A stretch of 64,000 bases of DNA, taken from Prevotella sp. (GTDB taxonomy: Bacteria > Bacteroidota > Bacteroidia > Bacteroidales > Bacteroidaceae). This document shows, one piece after another, positions 53,255 to 61,398 of the stretch. The notes beneath the pieces were generated by a model that searched no databases, was not told the DNA's origin, and was given only the letters and a program-made list of their open reading frames with translations. Where the stretch lies: NCBI GenBank assembly GCA_017561825.1, contig JAFZBK010000069.1, positions 57,249-121,248 on the forward strand, read 5' to 3'. The translations under genes and the position numbers were made by a program. The stretch's first letter is position 1. Every line of letters starts with the position of its first letter.

Positions 53255-53333
53255 CAAAAGTACAAAAAGATACGCGAAAACAAAACAAATACCGTCAAAA
53301 CGTTTCAATGTATTTGTTTTTTTATTACCTTTG
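53255..53333. promoter_or_regulatory. Divergent -7 boxes for the THUMP-like methyltransferase and the 53401 gene
   Basis: Minus: TACTTTTG at 53262-53255, about 10 nt before the first ATG. Plus: TACCTTTG at 53326-53333, 67 nt before the ATG at 53401. Confidence 0.55.
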
Positions 53334-53400
53334 TCGCGGTATTCAATACCGATGTCACCAAAAACAATACCGACAGATTACTTAACCGTTTAAAGGGAAG

Positions 53401-54144
53401 ATGAAAGAGTATATCAAAAAGCTTCAGGAGTTGCTGAAGCAGATCAACAAGAAGCATTTGATTGCTGCGGCCGCCGCAGTGGTAATATTCATCCTTGGCT
53501 TTATCTCAGGATGCAGCTGTGGAGGTCATCATTACGGTAGTTCAAAAGATCTGGGCGTCAGCGAGGCTCTCGACAGCTTTGTGCAAGTCATCCCCGAAGG
53601 TTCTCAGGTTGTGGCCCGCTTTAACGACAACCGTCATTCGTTGTTCTACCTGAACAGCGGTCGTTTGATGCGTTTCAATGCCAAATCGAAGATGCTCGAG
53701 GAGGTGATTCCCTACGAGATCAACAAAGAGGCACGCGTATATTATAATGAGAAAGAGGATATGCAGGGAATCCTAAGTGCAGTGCTGTCAGAGGATGAGC
53801 AGTTCATCATCATCACGGCAGTAACCGACAAGAAGCAGGATAATGAAGAAGAGCCGCAGACCGCCACATATAAACTGAACACCTCAAGCATGAACCTACT
53901 GCCGTTCACACCGCCGCCCGTGAAGGCTGCGCCCGTGAAGAAAGACTCGGTAAGAAGAAGTGCTGCAGCACCGGTGAAGCAACAGCAAGCCATTCCAGTG
54001 GAGGATCTGCCCGAGGTGGGTGATATCGTTCAACCTGAGGATAACACCCCCAAGCCTGCTGCAGAGCCTAAGCCCGCTCCTCAACCTGAGGAGAAGCCCG
54101 CTGCACCACGCGGTCAGGAAACAGTTATTGTGCCTGCAGGATAA
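53401..54144 (+). CDS. Single-pass membrane protein with Pro/Ala-rich tail, unknown
   Basis: 247 residues. A cytoplasmic Lys-rich start (1-20), one membrane helix (about 20-38), then a Cys/His-rich short stretch SGCSCGGHHYG. The middle (about 50-165) is a beta-rich domain with VIPEGSQVVARFNDNRHSLFYLNSG. The C-terminal about 80 residues are Pro/Ala/Glu-rich, like periplasm-spanning linkers. No known family is recognised. It converges on the Fe-ADH gene with a 3-nt gap. Confidence 0.7.
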   Translation: MKEYIKKLQELLKQINKKHLIAAAAAVVIFILGFISGCSCGGHHYGSSKDLGVSEALDSFVQVIPEGSQVVARFNDNRHSLFYLNSGRLMRFNAKSKMLEEVIPYEINKEARVYYNEKEDMQGILSAVLSEDEQFIIITAVTDKKQDNEEEPQTATYKLNTSSMNLLPFTPPPVKAAPVKKDSVRRSAAAPVKQQQAIPVEDLPEVGDIVQPEDNTPKPAAEPKPAPQPEEKPAAPRGQETVIVPAG

Positions 54145-54147
54145 ACA

Positions 54148-55332
54148 TTACTTATTCGCCAGAACATAAACGTTTCTCATATCGGCTTCATCCAATACCT
54201 TGAAGCCGCCAATGGTGATGGTACCACCTCTGCTGCACTGATGGGCCAGCTGGTCGAGTTCCGCCTCGGTAGTCTTCCTACCCAACAGTTCTGTAAGACA
54301 GGTGGGCATGCCAATGGCGCGATAGAACTGCTCCATGGCCTCAATACCCCGAAGGGCAGTACCCTCAGGATCGGTATAGTCGTTTGTCACCCCCATCACA
54401 TTCACTGCAAAGCGTACGAAGCGCGAAACATTCTCGTTCATCACATAGCGTGCCCATGAGCCCCAGATAGCTGCCAAGCCTGCACCATGGGCCACATCGA
54501 ACAACGCACTGAGCTCGTGTTCCAGCTTGTGTGAGGCAAAGTCACGTCGGGTACCACAACCCGTCAAATCATTGTGCGACAAGCTTCCTGCCCACATGAT
54601 CTGGGCACGATGACGGTAGTCGTTCGGATCTTTCAGTACATAGAACACACTATCCTTCACGTTGCGCATCAGCGCCTCGGCAATCTCGTCCGTCAACGTC
54701 ATATCATCATCCTTCGAGAAATAGCGTTCCATGGTATGCATCATGATATCCGTAGCTCCGCAGGCTGTCTGATACGGCGGCAGGGTAAAGGTACGCTCAG
54801 GATTCATCACGGTAAACTTACATCGCACCAGGTTGTTGTTCACGCCACGTTTTAGGCCCTTCTCGTCATCACTGATCACACAGCTGTCGCTCATCTCACT
54901 GCCCGCAGCAGGAATGGTCACCACAGCTCCCACAGGATAGCATGCCTTGGGCACGGCAGTTCCCTCAAAGAAATCCCACACATCACCCTCATACGGCAAT
55001 CCATAAGCAATGGCCTTGGCTGAGTCGATCACGCTACCGCCACCCACAGCAAGGATGAAGTCAACACCCTCCTCTTTGCAGAGTGCAATACCTTTGCGCA
55101 CCAGCGACACACGAGGATTGGGCACTACACCACCCAGCTGCACAAAGGGAATCCCCTCCTGCTGTAGCAGACGGCAAACCTTATCTATCAGTCCTGACCG
55201 CAATGCGCTCTGACCACCGTAATGTACCAGCACTTTCGTGCCACCATATTTCTTCACGAGCAGACCTATCTGCTCCTCTGACTTCTTGCCGAACGCCACC
55301 TCGGTGGGCGTGTAATAAGTGAAATCTACCAT
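54148..55332 (-). CDS. Iron-containing alcohol dehydrogenase (YqhD/BdhA-like)
   Basis: 394 residues from ATG at 55332 (MVDFTYYTPTEVAFG); the frame to 55377 crosses the promoter. GGGSVIDSAKAIA is the NADP-binding motif of group III ADHs; DFASHKLEHELSALFDVAHGAGLA carries the His ligands of the metal site. It reduces or oxidises short-chain aldehydes and alcohols in fermentation. Own -7 box at 55375-55382. Confidence 0.92.
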   Translation of the reverse strand: MVDFTYYTPTEVAFGKKSEEQIGLLVKKYGGTKVLVHYGGQSALRSGLIDKVCRLLQQEGIPFVQLGGVVPNPRVSLVRKGIALCKEEGVDFILAVGGGSVIDSAKAIAYGLPYEGDVWDFFEGTAVPKACYPVGAVVTIPAAGSEMSDSCVISDDEKGLKRGVNNNLVRCKFTVMNPERTFTLPPYQTACGATDIMMHTMERYFSKDDDMTLTDEIAEALMRNVKDSVFYVLKDPNDYRHRAQIMWAGSLSHNDLTGCGTRRDFASHKLEHELSALFDVAHGAGLAAIWGSWARYVMNENVSRFVRFAVNVMGVTNDYTDPEGTALRGIEAMEQFYRAIGMPTCLTELLGRKTTEAELDQLAHQCSRGGTITIGGFKVLDEADMRNVYVLANK

Positions 55333-55374
55333 GATTATTACTGTTTGGGTTAGTGATACTGTTATATTTGATGA

Positions 55375-55382
55375 CAAAGATA
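55375..55382 (-). promoter_or_regulatory. -7 box of the Fe-ADH gene
   Basis: TATCTTTG on the minus strand, about 42 nt upstream of the ATG at 55332. Confidence 0.55.
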
Positions 55383-55417
55383 CAAAAAGTCGAGAGCAGA
55401 AAAAAATAAATTTATAT

Positions 55418-58400
55418 TTATTTTTGCCGAGACGGAGTATCTTCTTGAAATTGTTCCATGAGATTCCTAAACAGCGGGTTAGCTGACAAGATCTGCGGAT
55501 TTCCCGTAACGATTAGTTGCTTGCGGGCACGAGTAAGCGCCACATTCAGTTTACGGTCGATGATACGGAAAGTGCCATCAGCATCTCTCTCTATGAAACA
55601 GTTAGCCGTCAGGAACTCCAACTGATACATGTTCTGTACGGTAAACGAATAGATGATCACATCCCGCTGACTACCTTGATAGCGTTCCACGGTATCAATG
55701 GAAATCTCCAGCAGTGCAGGAATCTGCAACTTCTCTATCTCCCTGCGGATGACAGCAATCTGGTTGCGGTAGGGAACAATCACGCCTACGGTGGTGTTCG
55801 GATCAAAGGATCCGCCGTATGCATCGTAGATTCGCTTCAGTTGTGTTGCCACGATCTGTGCCTCCTCGGTATTCACCTTGTCAGACAATCCCGGTACTTT
55901 GCAGAATTGTGAGGGGATGAACAGGAGGTTGGCGTGGGCTGGCTCCTGCTGATGTTGCAAGGGAACAGGCTCCAGGTGCTCGTTGGGGTAGAACATCCTA
56001 CAAGGGAACTCCGCAATGGCAGGATGCATACGTCCTTGTTTGTGGAGAACCCCCTTGACGTTATCAGGAGCAGTGCGAAGCAAACGTTCAAAGAGTGATT
56101 GTCTGCAGTTGGTGAGTCCAATGCCTTGCAGTAAGGGATCATCCGTACGACTGTCCTTATCATCCTGTTGCACCACTGCTGGCAACTGCTTATGGTCACC
56201 AATGAGAATGAACTTGTTGATACAGCATTGATTGTCTTTATGGGCAGCAAGGAGTCCTATGATGTCAGGCTCGAGTATCTGACTGGCCTCATCAATGACC
56301 GCCAGGGTGAATGACCTCAGGTTAAAGATCTCCGTATGACTCAGTAGCGTGGCTGTAGTTCCCACGATGATGGGTGTCTGAAGGATGCGCCTGCTAATGG
56401 CATCCAATCGTGGGTTCTCTTCAATGATGTTGGCGATGAGGTTACCATGGAACCGAGGATCACAACGATGGGCACTGCCCATGCGGATAAAGTCATGATG
56501 ACTGTTTGCCAACATCGAGCAGATCTCATCCACAGCACGGTTGGTATAAGCCATGAGAAGGATGGATGCCTGCGGATCAGTCATCTCTTCCTCTACTAAG
56601 AAACGCAAGGCCATACTGGTCTTACCCGTCCCTGGAGGTCCTGTTATCAGGAAGTAATCCTTAGCTTGTTTGGCTTGCAGCAACACCTCATCGTAATGCG
56701 GATGATAAGAGCGTGATAAGGTGCGTGAAGGATCCGTCTGTGGCACCCGTTGTGCCAACAGCAGGTCTTTGCGTTCCTTGGGTGCTGAGATAAAGGTATG
56801 AAGAGAGCGTATGGCGGAACCTGACAGTTCAGAAGAAGTATGCTCAATGGCATAGCAGATGTCGTCAGGTGTCAAAAGCGAATCATCCTTGGTAAGCAGT
56901 CGTCCGAAGATATCGGGGTTCTGCTGACCTTCAGAAAGAACCACCGTCACTTCATCCGTGAGGATATGCTGGAGCACGCCTTTGAAGAGGATGCTGTTAC
57001 GCACGTCAGGCTCTTTCCCTTTGAGGTAGGCATACAGGTACACCATATCACCAGGACGGAAGTTCGGAAGGAAATCCTCACCCTGATCAGGAACGCTCAG
57101 TGTCAAGGTGTCGAAACCATTGTATTCTGCGCTCTTCTCCTTTTTCATGAGTTGTAGTCCTATGAAGATATCCCCTATTTCCTTCTTCTCTGCCAACGGC
57201 ATATTCCATAGGTCAGCCCCACATCTGCTGATACCCTCCTGTGCACCTAATTTACTGATACGTTGCTCTCGATAGACGAAGGTCATCATCCTGCAATAAT
57301 AGGCTCGTTCAAGGGGTGACAAGTTATGTAAGGGGGCGCATATCTGCTGCAATGACGGCAGTTTCCAACGATGATAGAACTCGTTGTTGAGCTGTTTCAC
57401 ATTCACTGTTTCAGGACGAATCATGTCAATCACCGCCTCAAAGCCGTAACGGGCCATATAGAGCTCCCATGCCACGATGAGGTTCCGCAGTTGTATCGCC
57501 TCGCGGAAGAGCTTCTGGAAGAAGTTCACCACCACCAATCCCTGACGTGCTGGATACTTCGAATAGAGCAGTCGTATATCCGTTTCATCAACCCCCAAAT
57601 GGAAGTTCTGACGCAACACGCCATAGTACAACAGCAGCTGCACATAATTGGGTTCCAGCATCATGCTACCATGCTCGTCAGGTCTTCCCGACTCAATGAA
57701 GAAGTTCTTGCCCGACTTCTGTTCCACCAGCAGTTTCCCGTCAGTGGTCATCAGGTCAACACGACCTGCAATGCCGAGGTGCTCGCATACGAACGAAGGC
57801 TCCAGGATGGCCTTGTCCCTGTTGTTCGCCTCAAAGAGGGTTTGTACCGCCTCCCTGATATTTGTCGTCTGACTCTTCGCATCTTCAAGGAACTTGTCAG
57901 GATTGAAATCAGGACAAGTGCAGAACTCCATGGCTTTCTGCTTGAAGCATTTGATGATGGTGGTGTTGAGTGAACCCTTGTCATCATTGATGGTGTCATC
58001 CAACGACTGACTCGCGAAGAATCCCAGCAGGATGGGTTGCGAGACGGTCGAAGGTGCCATGCGGTTAAGGGTATAGTTAAGCGGATGGTGGCCATACTGC
58101 TCGAAGCAACGGGCAATACTACTGATATCAATGAGGAAATCAGGTTCTACCACGATGAGAGAAGGAATCATCCGCTCATCCTCTTTCCGCACCTCCAGCA
58201 GATTCAGTTGCATCCCTTCCTGCAGTACCTCCTTCAGGTAGCACAGATGGGGTGCCGTGTAATCAACCACCAGCAGGTCGTCTGCATCTTCCTGTGCCGT
58301 GGTGACAGTAATGGTCTCTTCATCCCATTCCCTGACGATGCAGCGGATATAGTCGTAACGATCACCTTGATGCGAATCGGGAATCTTGTTCGTGGCAGGT

Positions 58401-58789
58401 ATTCGTGTCAAGATGTTGTGAGGCACGGAGGTGTGGAACACCGCCGAGATGAACAGACACAAAGCACGGATGTCGTACATCAAATCCTCATACGACAATG
58501 GCTCACGACGGTTACTGTGGCGGCGCATGGTCTGGATGGCAATCCTGTCGGTTACCGCCACCTGGTGCTTCTTACAAAGGTAGTCAACCTGTGAGAAGAG
58601 GTTACCGTAGGCTTGGTTGGTATCCCGTATGGCCTCATGACAGGCCAAGACGAGGATGCGATGAAGGGAGTTGACAATTGACAATTGACAATTGACAAAT
58701 GACAGTTGGTCCAAGAGTTCACTGATCTGTCCGAATAGATCCTCGGCAGACACATGATACACATACTCCATTTCCATCCCGTCAACCAT
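55418..58789 (-). CDS. Dna2-like nuclease-helicase (PD-(D/E)XK plus SF1 helicase)
   Basis: 1123 residues. The N-terminal third ends in a Cas4/RecB-like nuclease with GIAGRVDLMTTDGKLLVEQKSG (about 335-356; Asp and Glu-x-Lys of the PD-(D/E)XK site). The helicase core starts at ITGPPGTGKTSMA (Walker A, about 715) and has LAVIDEASQ (motif II), GDHKQLPAV (III), VGVIVPYRNQ (IV), TVERYQGSQRDVII (V) and NVALTRARKQLI (VI), the UPF1/Dna2 type. It probably processes DNA ends or flaps. Residues about 28-40 (LSFVNCQLSIVNS) are encoded by the TTGACAA array at 58671-58705. Its ATG overlaps the upstream stop by 1 nt. Confidence 0.85.
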   Translation of the reverse strand: MVDGMEMEYVYHVSAEDLFGQISELLDQLSFVNCQLSIVNSLHRILVLACHEAIRDTNQAYGNLFSQVDYLCKKHQVAVTDRIAIQTMRRHSNRREPLSYEDLMYDIRALCLFISAVFHTSVPHNILTRIPATNKIPDSHQGDRYDYIRCIVREWDEETITVTTAQEDADDLLVVDYTAPHLCYLKEVLQEGMQLNLLEVRKEDERMIPSLIVVEPDFLIDISSIARCFEQYGHHPLNYTLNRMAPSTVSQPILLGFFASQSLDDTINDDKGSLNTTIIKCFKQKAMEFCTCPDFNPDKFLEDAKSQTTNIREAVQTLFEANNRDKAILEPSFVCEHLGIAGRVDLMTTDGKLLVEQKSGKNFFIESGRPDEHGSMMLEPNYVQLLLYYGVLRQNFHLGVDETDIRLLYSKYPARQGLVVVNFFQKLFREAIQLRNLIVAWELYMARYGFEAVIDMIRPETVNVKQLNNEFYHRWKLPSLQQICAPLHNLSPLERAYYCRMMTFVYREQRISKLGAQEGISRCGADLWNMPLAEKKEIGDIFIGLQLMKKEKSAEYNGFDTLTLSVPDQGEDFLPNFRPGDMVYLYAYLKGKEPDVRNSILFKGVLQHILTDEVTVVLSEGQQNPDIFGRLLTKDDSLLTPDDICYAIEHTSSELSGSAIRSLHTFISAPKERKDLLLAQRVPQTDPSRTLSRSYHPHYDEVLLQAKQAKDYFLITGPPGTGKTSMALRFLVEEEMTDPQASILLMAYTNRAVDEICSMLANSHHDFIRMGSAHRCDPRFHGNLIANIIEENPRLDAISRRILQTPIIVGTTATLLSHTEIFNLRSFTLAVIDEASQILEPDIIGLLAAHKDNQCCINKFILIGDHKQLPAVVQQDDKDSRTDDPLLQGIGLTNCRQSLFERLLRTAPDNVKGVLHKQGRMHPAIAEFPCRMFYPNEHLEPVPLQHQQEPAHANLLFIPSQFCKVPGLSDKVNTEEAQIVATQLKRIYDAYGGSFDPNTTVGVIVPYRNQIAVIRREIEKLQIPALLEISIDTVERYQGSQRDVIIYSFTVQNMYQLEFLTANCFIERDADGTFRIIDRKLNVALTRARKQLIVTGNPQILSANPLFRNLMEQFQEDTPSRQK
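58671..58705 (-). repeat. TTGACAA heptamer array inside the nuclease-helicase gene
   Basis: Four exact TTGACAA units and one ATGACAG. In the minus-strand frame they encode the same QLSIVNC period as the array in the RNA methyltransferase gene (43870-43901). Confidence 0.9.
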
Positions 58790-59817
58790 TACTGTCCTCC
58801 CAGTCTTTCAAAATAGGGGATGATATCCTCCCAGGTCTTGAAGGTCTCACTGCCGAAGACAATGCGTGTACCCATAAAATCCTCTGATCTGTTGCTTGCT
58901 GAGGCATCAATGAGATAATCCCCATAGAGCAGATCCTTTCGATGAGTGAACACCAGGTGCTGATAAGCAGGCACATTCACATTTTCCTGTACCCAGCTAT
59001 AGATATCCTGTGTTGCAGTGAGATCATGATCAGGAGCCTCAGCAACAATGAACACATTATACGTTTCTAACAGATAACGGAAGGCTTTCATGGCTGATGA
59101 GCGTTGCATTCCACGCTGGTCGCGCAGCGCATCCACGGTGATATAGATGATGGGGCGCTCCCGCCCTTCCTGCTTGTCATCTATCCATCGAATCAGTGGC
59201 ATCACACTATCATGGAAAACCTTATCGTTGGTGCGGTGCTCGCCATGGAACGAGATGCCCTGGAAATAATGTTGCATATACAGATCATAGGTATCAACAA
59301 GCTCATCCTTGTCACCAAAGAGTGCCCATACCCTGCTGCGCTCCTTCTGCTTCTCCTCATCAGTCATCTCATCAAGACCTTTGAAACACTGCTCCTGCAT
59401 CTCATGGTATTCCTTCACGATACCTTTGGTCACGAGGAACTCCTGCACACCGTCTTTTCTAGGATTCTGGTAAACCTGCTTCCCAGTCAGTCCGTGGGCA
59501 CCCATCGTATCCGCAATCTCAAAGGCAGGATTGATCAGGATACGGTCAAAGCCATAGAGCATCTCTGTGTACATGCCCCCCATCGACGTGCCGATAATCA
59601 GATCAGGCTTCTCGCGTGCTACCATCGTCTTCAGCATGGCAATCCCTTCCTCAGGATGCAGGGGGATATCCTCTGCCACCACGATGGCATTGGGCAACAT
59701 CTCCTGGATGCGCTTTACTGTACCCGACTGTGCCGAAGAGCCGAAGCCGTGCACATACATAACCTTCTTTCCCTTCATGATGTCGGGGAACTGTTTGATA
59801 TAGCTGTTTGTTTCCAT
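58789..59817 (-). CDS. YqiA-like alpha/beta hydrolase fused to a degenerate HAD-like domain
   Basis: 342 residues from ATG at 59817. Residues 18-215 form a small alpha/beta hydrolase with YVHGFGSS, nucleophile Ser78 in GTSMGG, ALFGDKDEL (acid) and His191 in FHGEH. Residues about 222-342 resemble the C-terminal part of cytosolic 5'(3')-deoxyribonucleotidases of the HAD superfamily (LLYGDYLIDASASN, IVFGSETFKTWEDII), but the first HAD motif reads IYITVDAL, with Thr227 where the nucleophilic Asp is expected. The HAD half may be a non-catalytic domain. Overlaps the helicase ATG by 1 nt. Confidence 0.78.
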   Translation of the reverse strand: METNSYIKQFPDIMKGKKVMYVHGFGSSAQSGTVKRIQEMLPNAIVVAEDIPLHPEEGIAMLKTMVAREKPDLIIGTSMGGMYTEMLYGFDRILINPAFEIADTMGAHGLTGKQVYQNPRKDGVQEFLVTKGIVKEYHEMQEQCFKGLDEMTDEEKQKERSRVWALFGDKDELVDTYDLYMQHYFQGISFHGEHRTNDKVFHDSVMPLIRWIDDKQEGRERPIIYITVDALRDQRGMQRSSAMKAFRYLLETYNVFIVAEAPDHDLTATQDIYSWVQENVNVPAYQHLVFTHRKDLLYGDYLIDASASNRSEDFMGTRIVFGSETFKTWEDIIPYFERLGGQ

Positions 59818-59821
59818 ATTG

Positions 59822-59829
59822 CAAAGATA
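59822..59829 (-). promoter_or_regulatory. -7 box of the hydrolase/helicase operon, leaderless arrangement
   Basis: TATCTTTG ends 4 nt before the ATG at 59817, so the transcript is predicted to start at or beside the start codon. Confidence 0.6.
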
Positions 59830-59912
59830 CGCTATTTTTGCCACTTCGTTCCTGTTCTATACAAAAAAATGCAAATTCATTGGCAAAACATGTAATGAAT
59901 AGATTTTTTTTG

Positions 59913-59920
59913 TATCTTTG
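59913..59920 (+). promoter_or_regulatory. -7 box of the 59966 gene
   Basis: TATCTTTG on the plus strand, with a poly-T stretch immediately upstream; the ATG follows about 45 nt later behind a GGAGGA ribosome-binding site. Confidence 0.55.
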
Positions 59921-59965
59921 TAGCAGAATACTAACCATTATCAATTTATTACAGGAGGAAAAGGT

Positions 59966-61264
59966 ATGAGGCTTTGGATATGTATGCTACTTGGATTCGT
60001 GGGCATTACACCCGCGATGAGTCAGACCATGCTGACTGCCAAGGAAGATCCGACAGCAGTTTTGGAGGTACGTGAAGAACAAAAAGACACCGCCAAGCTT
60101 ACTTATGTGATTACAGGAGAAGTGCGTGATGCTTCTTCAGGCAAGCACCTGCAGTATGTGAACGTGCAGATTCCCGGTAAACGGTATGCTACAGTGACCA
60201 ATGCGGATGGTGGTTTCACCATCAAGACCACAGAAAGGCCACGCCAGCTGTCGTTCTCACATATCGGTTATCACACACAGCGGGTGAACATCACCGACAG
60301 GAACAGCGGTAACCTGCAGGTGCAACTGATGCCCAGCACGGTGGTTCTCGATGAGGTGATTGTGCGTTCAGGCAATCCCGAGGATATTGTCAACGAGGCC
60401 ATCAATAAGATTCCCGTGAACTACAGTCGTGACCCTTCCCTCTACCAGTGTTTCTATCGTGAGGTGGTTCAGAAGCGCAAGAACTACATCTATATTGCTG
60501 AGGCTGTGACGGATATGTATAAGTCGTCTTACAAGAACGGGGGTATAGGACTTGATCGTGTTTCCATCACCAAGGGGCGCCGACTGGTCAGTCCTCGTAA
60601 GAGCGATACGCTGACAGTGAAGGTGATTGGCGGTCCGGTACAGGCTGTCATGCTCGACGTGGTAAAGAACCTCGAGTTCCTGCTCAACAAGGAAGATCTG
60701 AAACTCTATGAGATGAGGATGGAGGATCCTGTGATGATTGCCGACCGTCAGCAGTATGCCATCAGCATCCGACCAAGGGCAACGGTGAACTACGCCCTGT
60801 TCCATGGCACCTTGTATATCGACTGGCAGACGCTGGCTTTCACCAGGGTGGAGTTGTCGTTGGATATGAACGACCGTGAGAAGGCTACACGGGCCATGCT
60901 GGTCAACAAGCCTTTAGGCGTACGTTTCCGTCCGCGCGAGCTCTCATTCCTGATCAACTACAACTACGACGGCAAGCTGTCACACATCAGTTATGTGCGT
61001 TCCTTGTTCCGCTTCAATTGCGATTGGAAGAAACGACTGCTGGCCACGAATTTCACAGCTGTGAACGAGATGGTGGTTACCGACCGTCAGGATCAGGATG
61101 TGAAACCCATACCGCGCCGTGATTCCTTCGGCGAACGGGAGTCGTTGGCTGATCAGGCACAGTTCTTCGAGGAGTCTGACTTCTGGAAAGGCTACAACAT
61201 CATCAAGCCCACCGAGAGCTTGGAGGATGCAGTGGATAAACTGAAAAAGAAGGTATTGCAATAA
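59966..61264 (+). CDS. Carboxypeptidase-regulatory-like domain outer-envelope protein
   Basis: 432 residues with a signal peptide (about 1-19). Residues about 50-125 form the CarboxypepD_reg-like beta domain (GEVRDASSGKHLQYVNVQIPG and GYHTQRVNI), as at the N terminus of SusC-like proteins, but no plug or TonB barrel follows. The rest (SRDPSLYQCFYREVVQKRKNYIYI onward) matches a Bacteroidetes family of periplasmic or outer-membrane-associated proteins of unknown role. GGAGGA precedes the ATG, which is strong for this phylum. Convergent with glnN across a palindromic element. Confidence 0.8.
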   Translation: MRLWICMLLGFVGITPAMSQTMLTAKEDPTAVLEVREEQKDTAKLTYVITGEVRDASSGKHLQYVNVQIPGKRYATVTNADGGFTIKTTERPRQLSFSHIGYHTQRVNITDRNSGNLQVQLMPSTVVLDEVIVRSGNPEDIVNEAINKIPVNYSRDPSLYQCFYREVVQKRKNYIYIAEAVTDMYKSSYKNGGIGLDRVSITKGRRLVSPRKSDTLTVKVIGGPVQAVMLDVVKNLEFLLNKEDLKLYEMRMEDPVMIADRQQYAISIRPRATVNYALFHGTLYIDWQTLAFTRVELSLDMNDREKATRAMLVNKPLGVRFRPRELSFLINYNYDGKLSHISYVRSLFRFNCDWKKRLLATNFTAVNEMVVTDRQDQDVKPIPRRDSFGERESLADQAQFFEESDFWKGYNIIKPTESLEDAVDKLKKKVLQ

Positions 61265-61265
61265 A

Positions 61266-61398
61266 AAGAAGCAAGAAGCAAGAGGTGAGAAGATTAGAGA
61301 TATGTAATAAGATACAGGTGAATATATCTAGTGCCTATATAATAATACTATTCTCTCACCTCTTGCTTCTAATTTCTTGCTTCTAACTTCTTGCTTCT
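61266..61398 (-). repeat. Diverged palindromic heptamer-armed element, copy 3
   Basis: It fills the gap between two convergent stop codons. Arms are AAGAAGC/AAGAGGT-type heptamers on the left and their complement on the right (TTGCTTC units). On the minus strand the core, again 67 bp, begins GAGAATA and ends CTAATCTTC, with TAGGCA near position 20, as in copies 1 and 2; the middle is too diverged to align with confidence. Confidence 0.6.
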
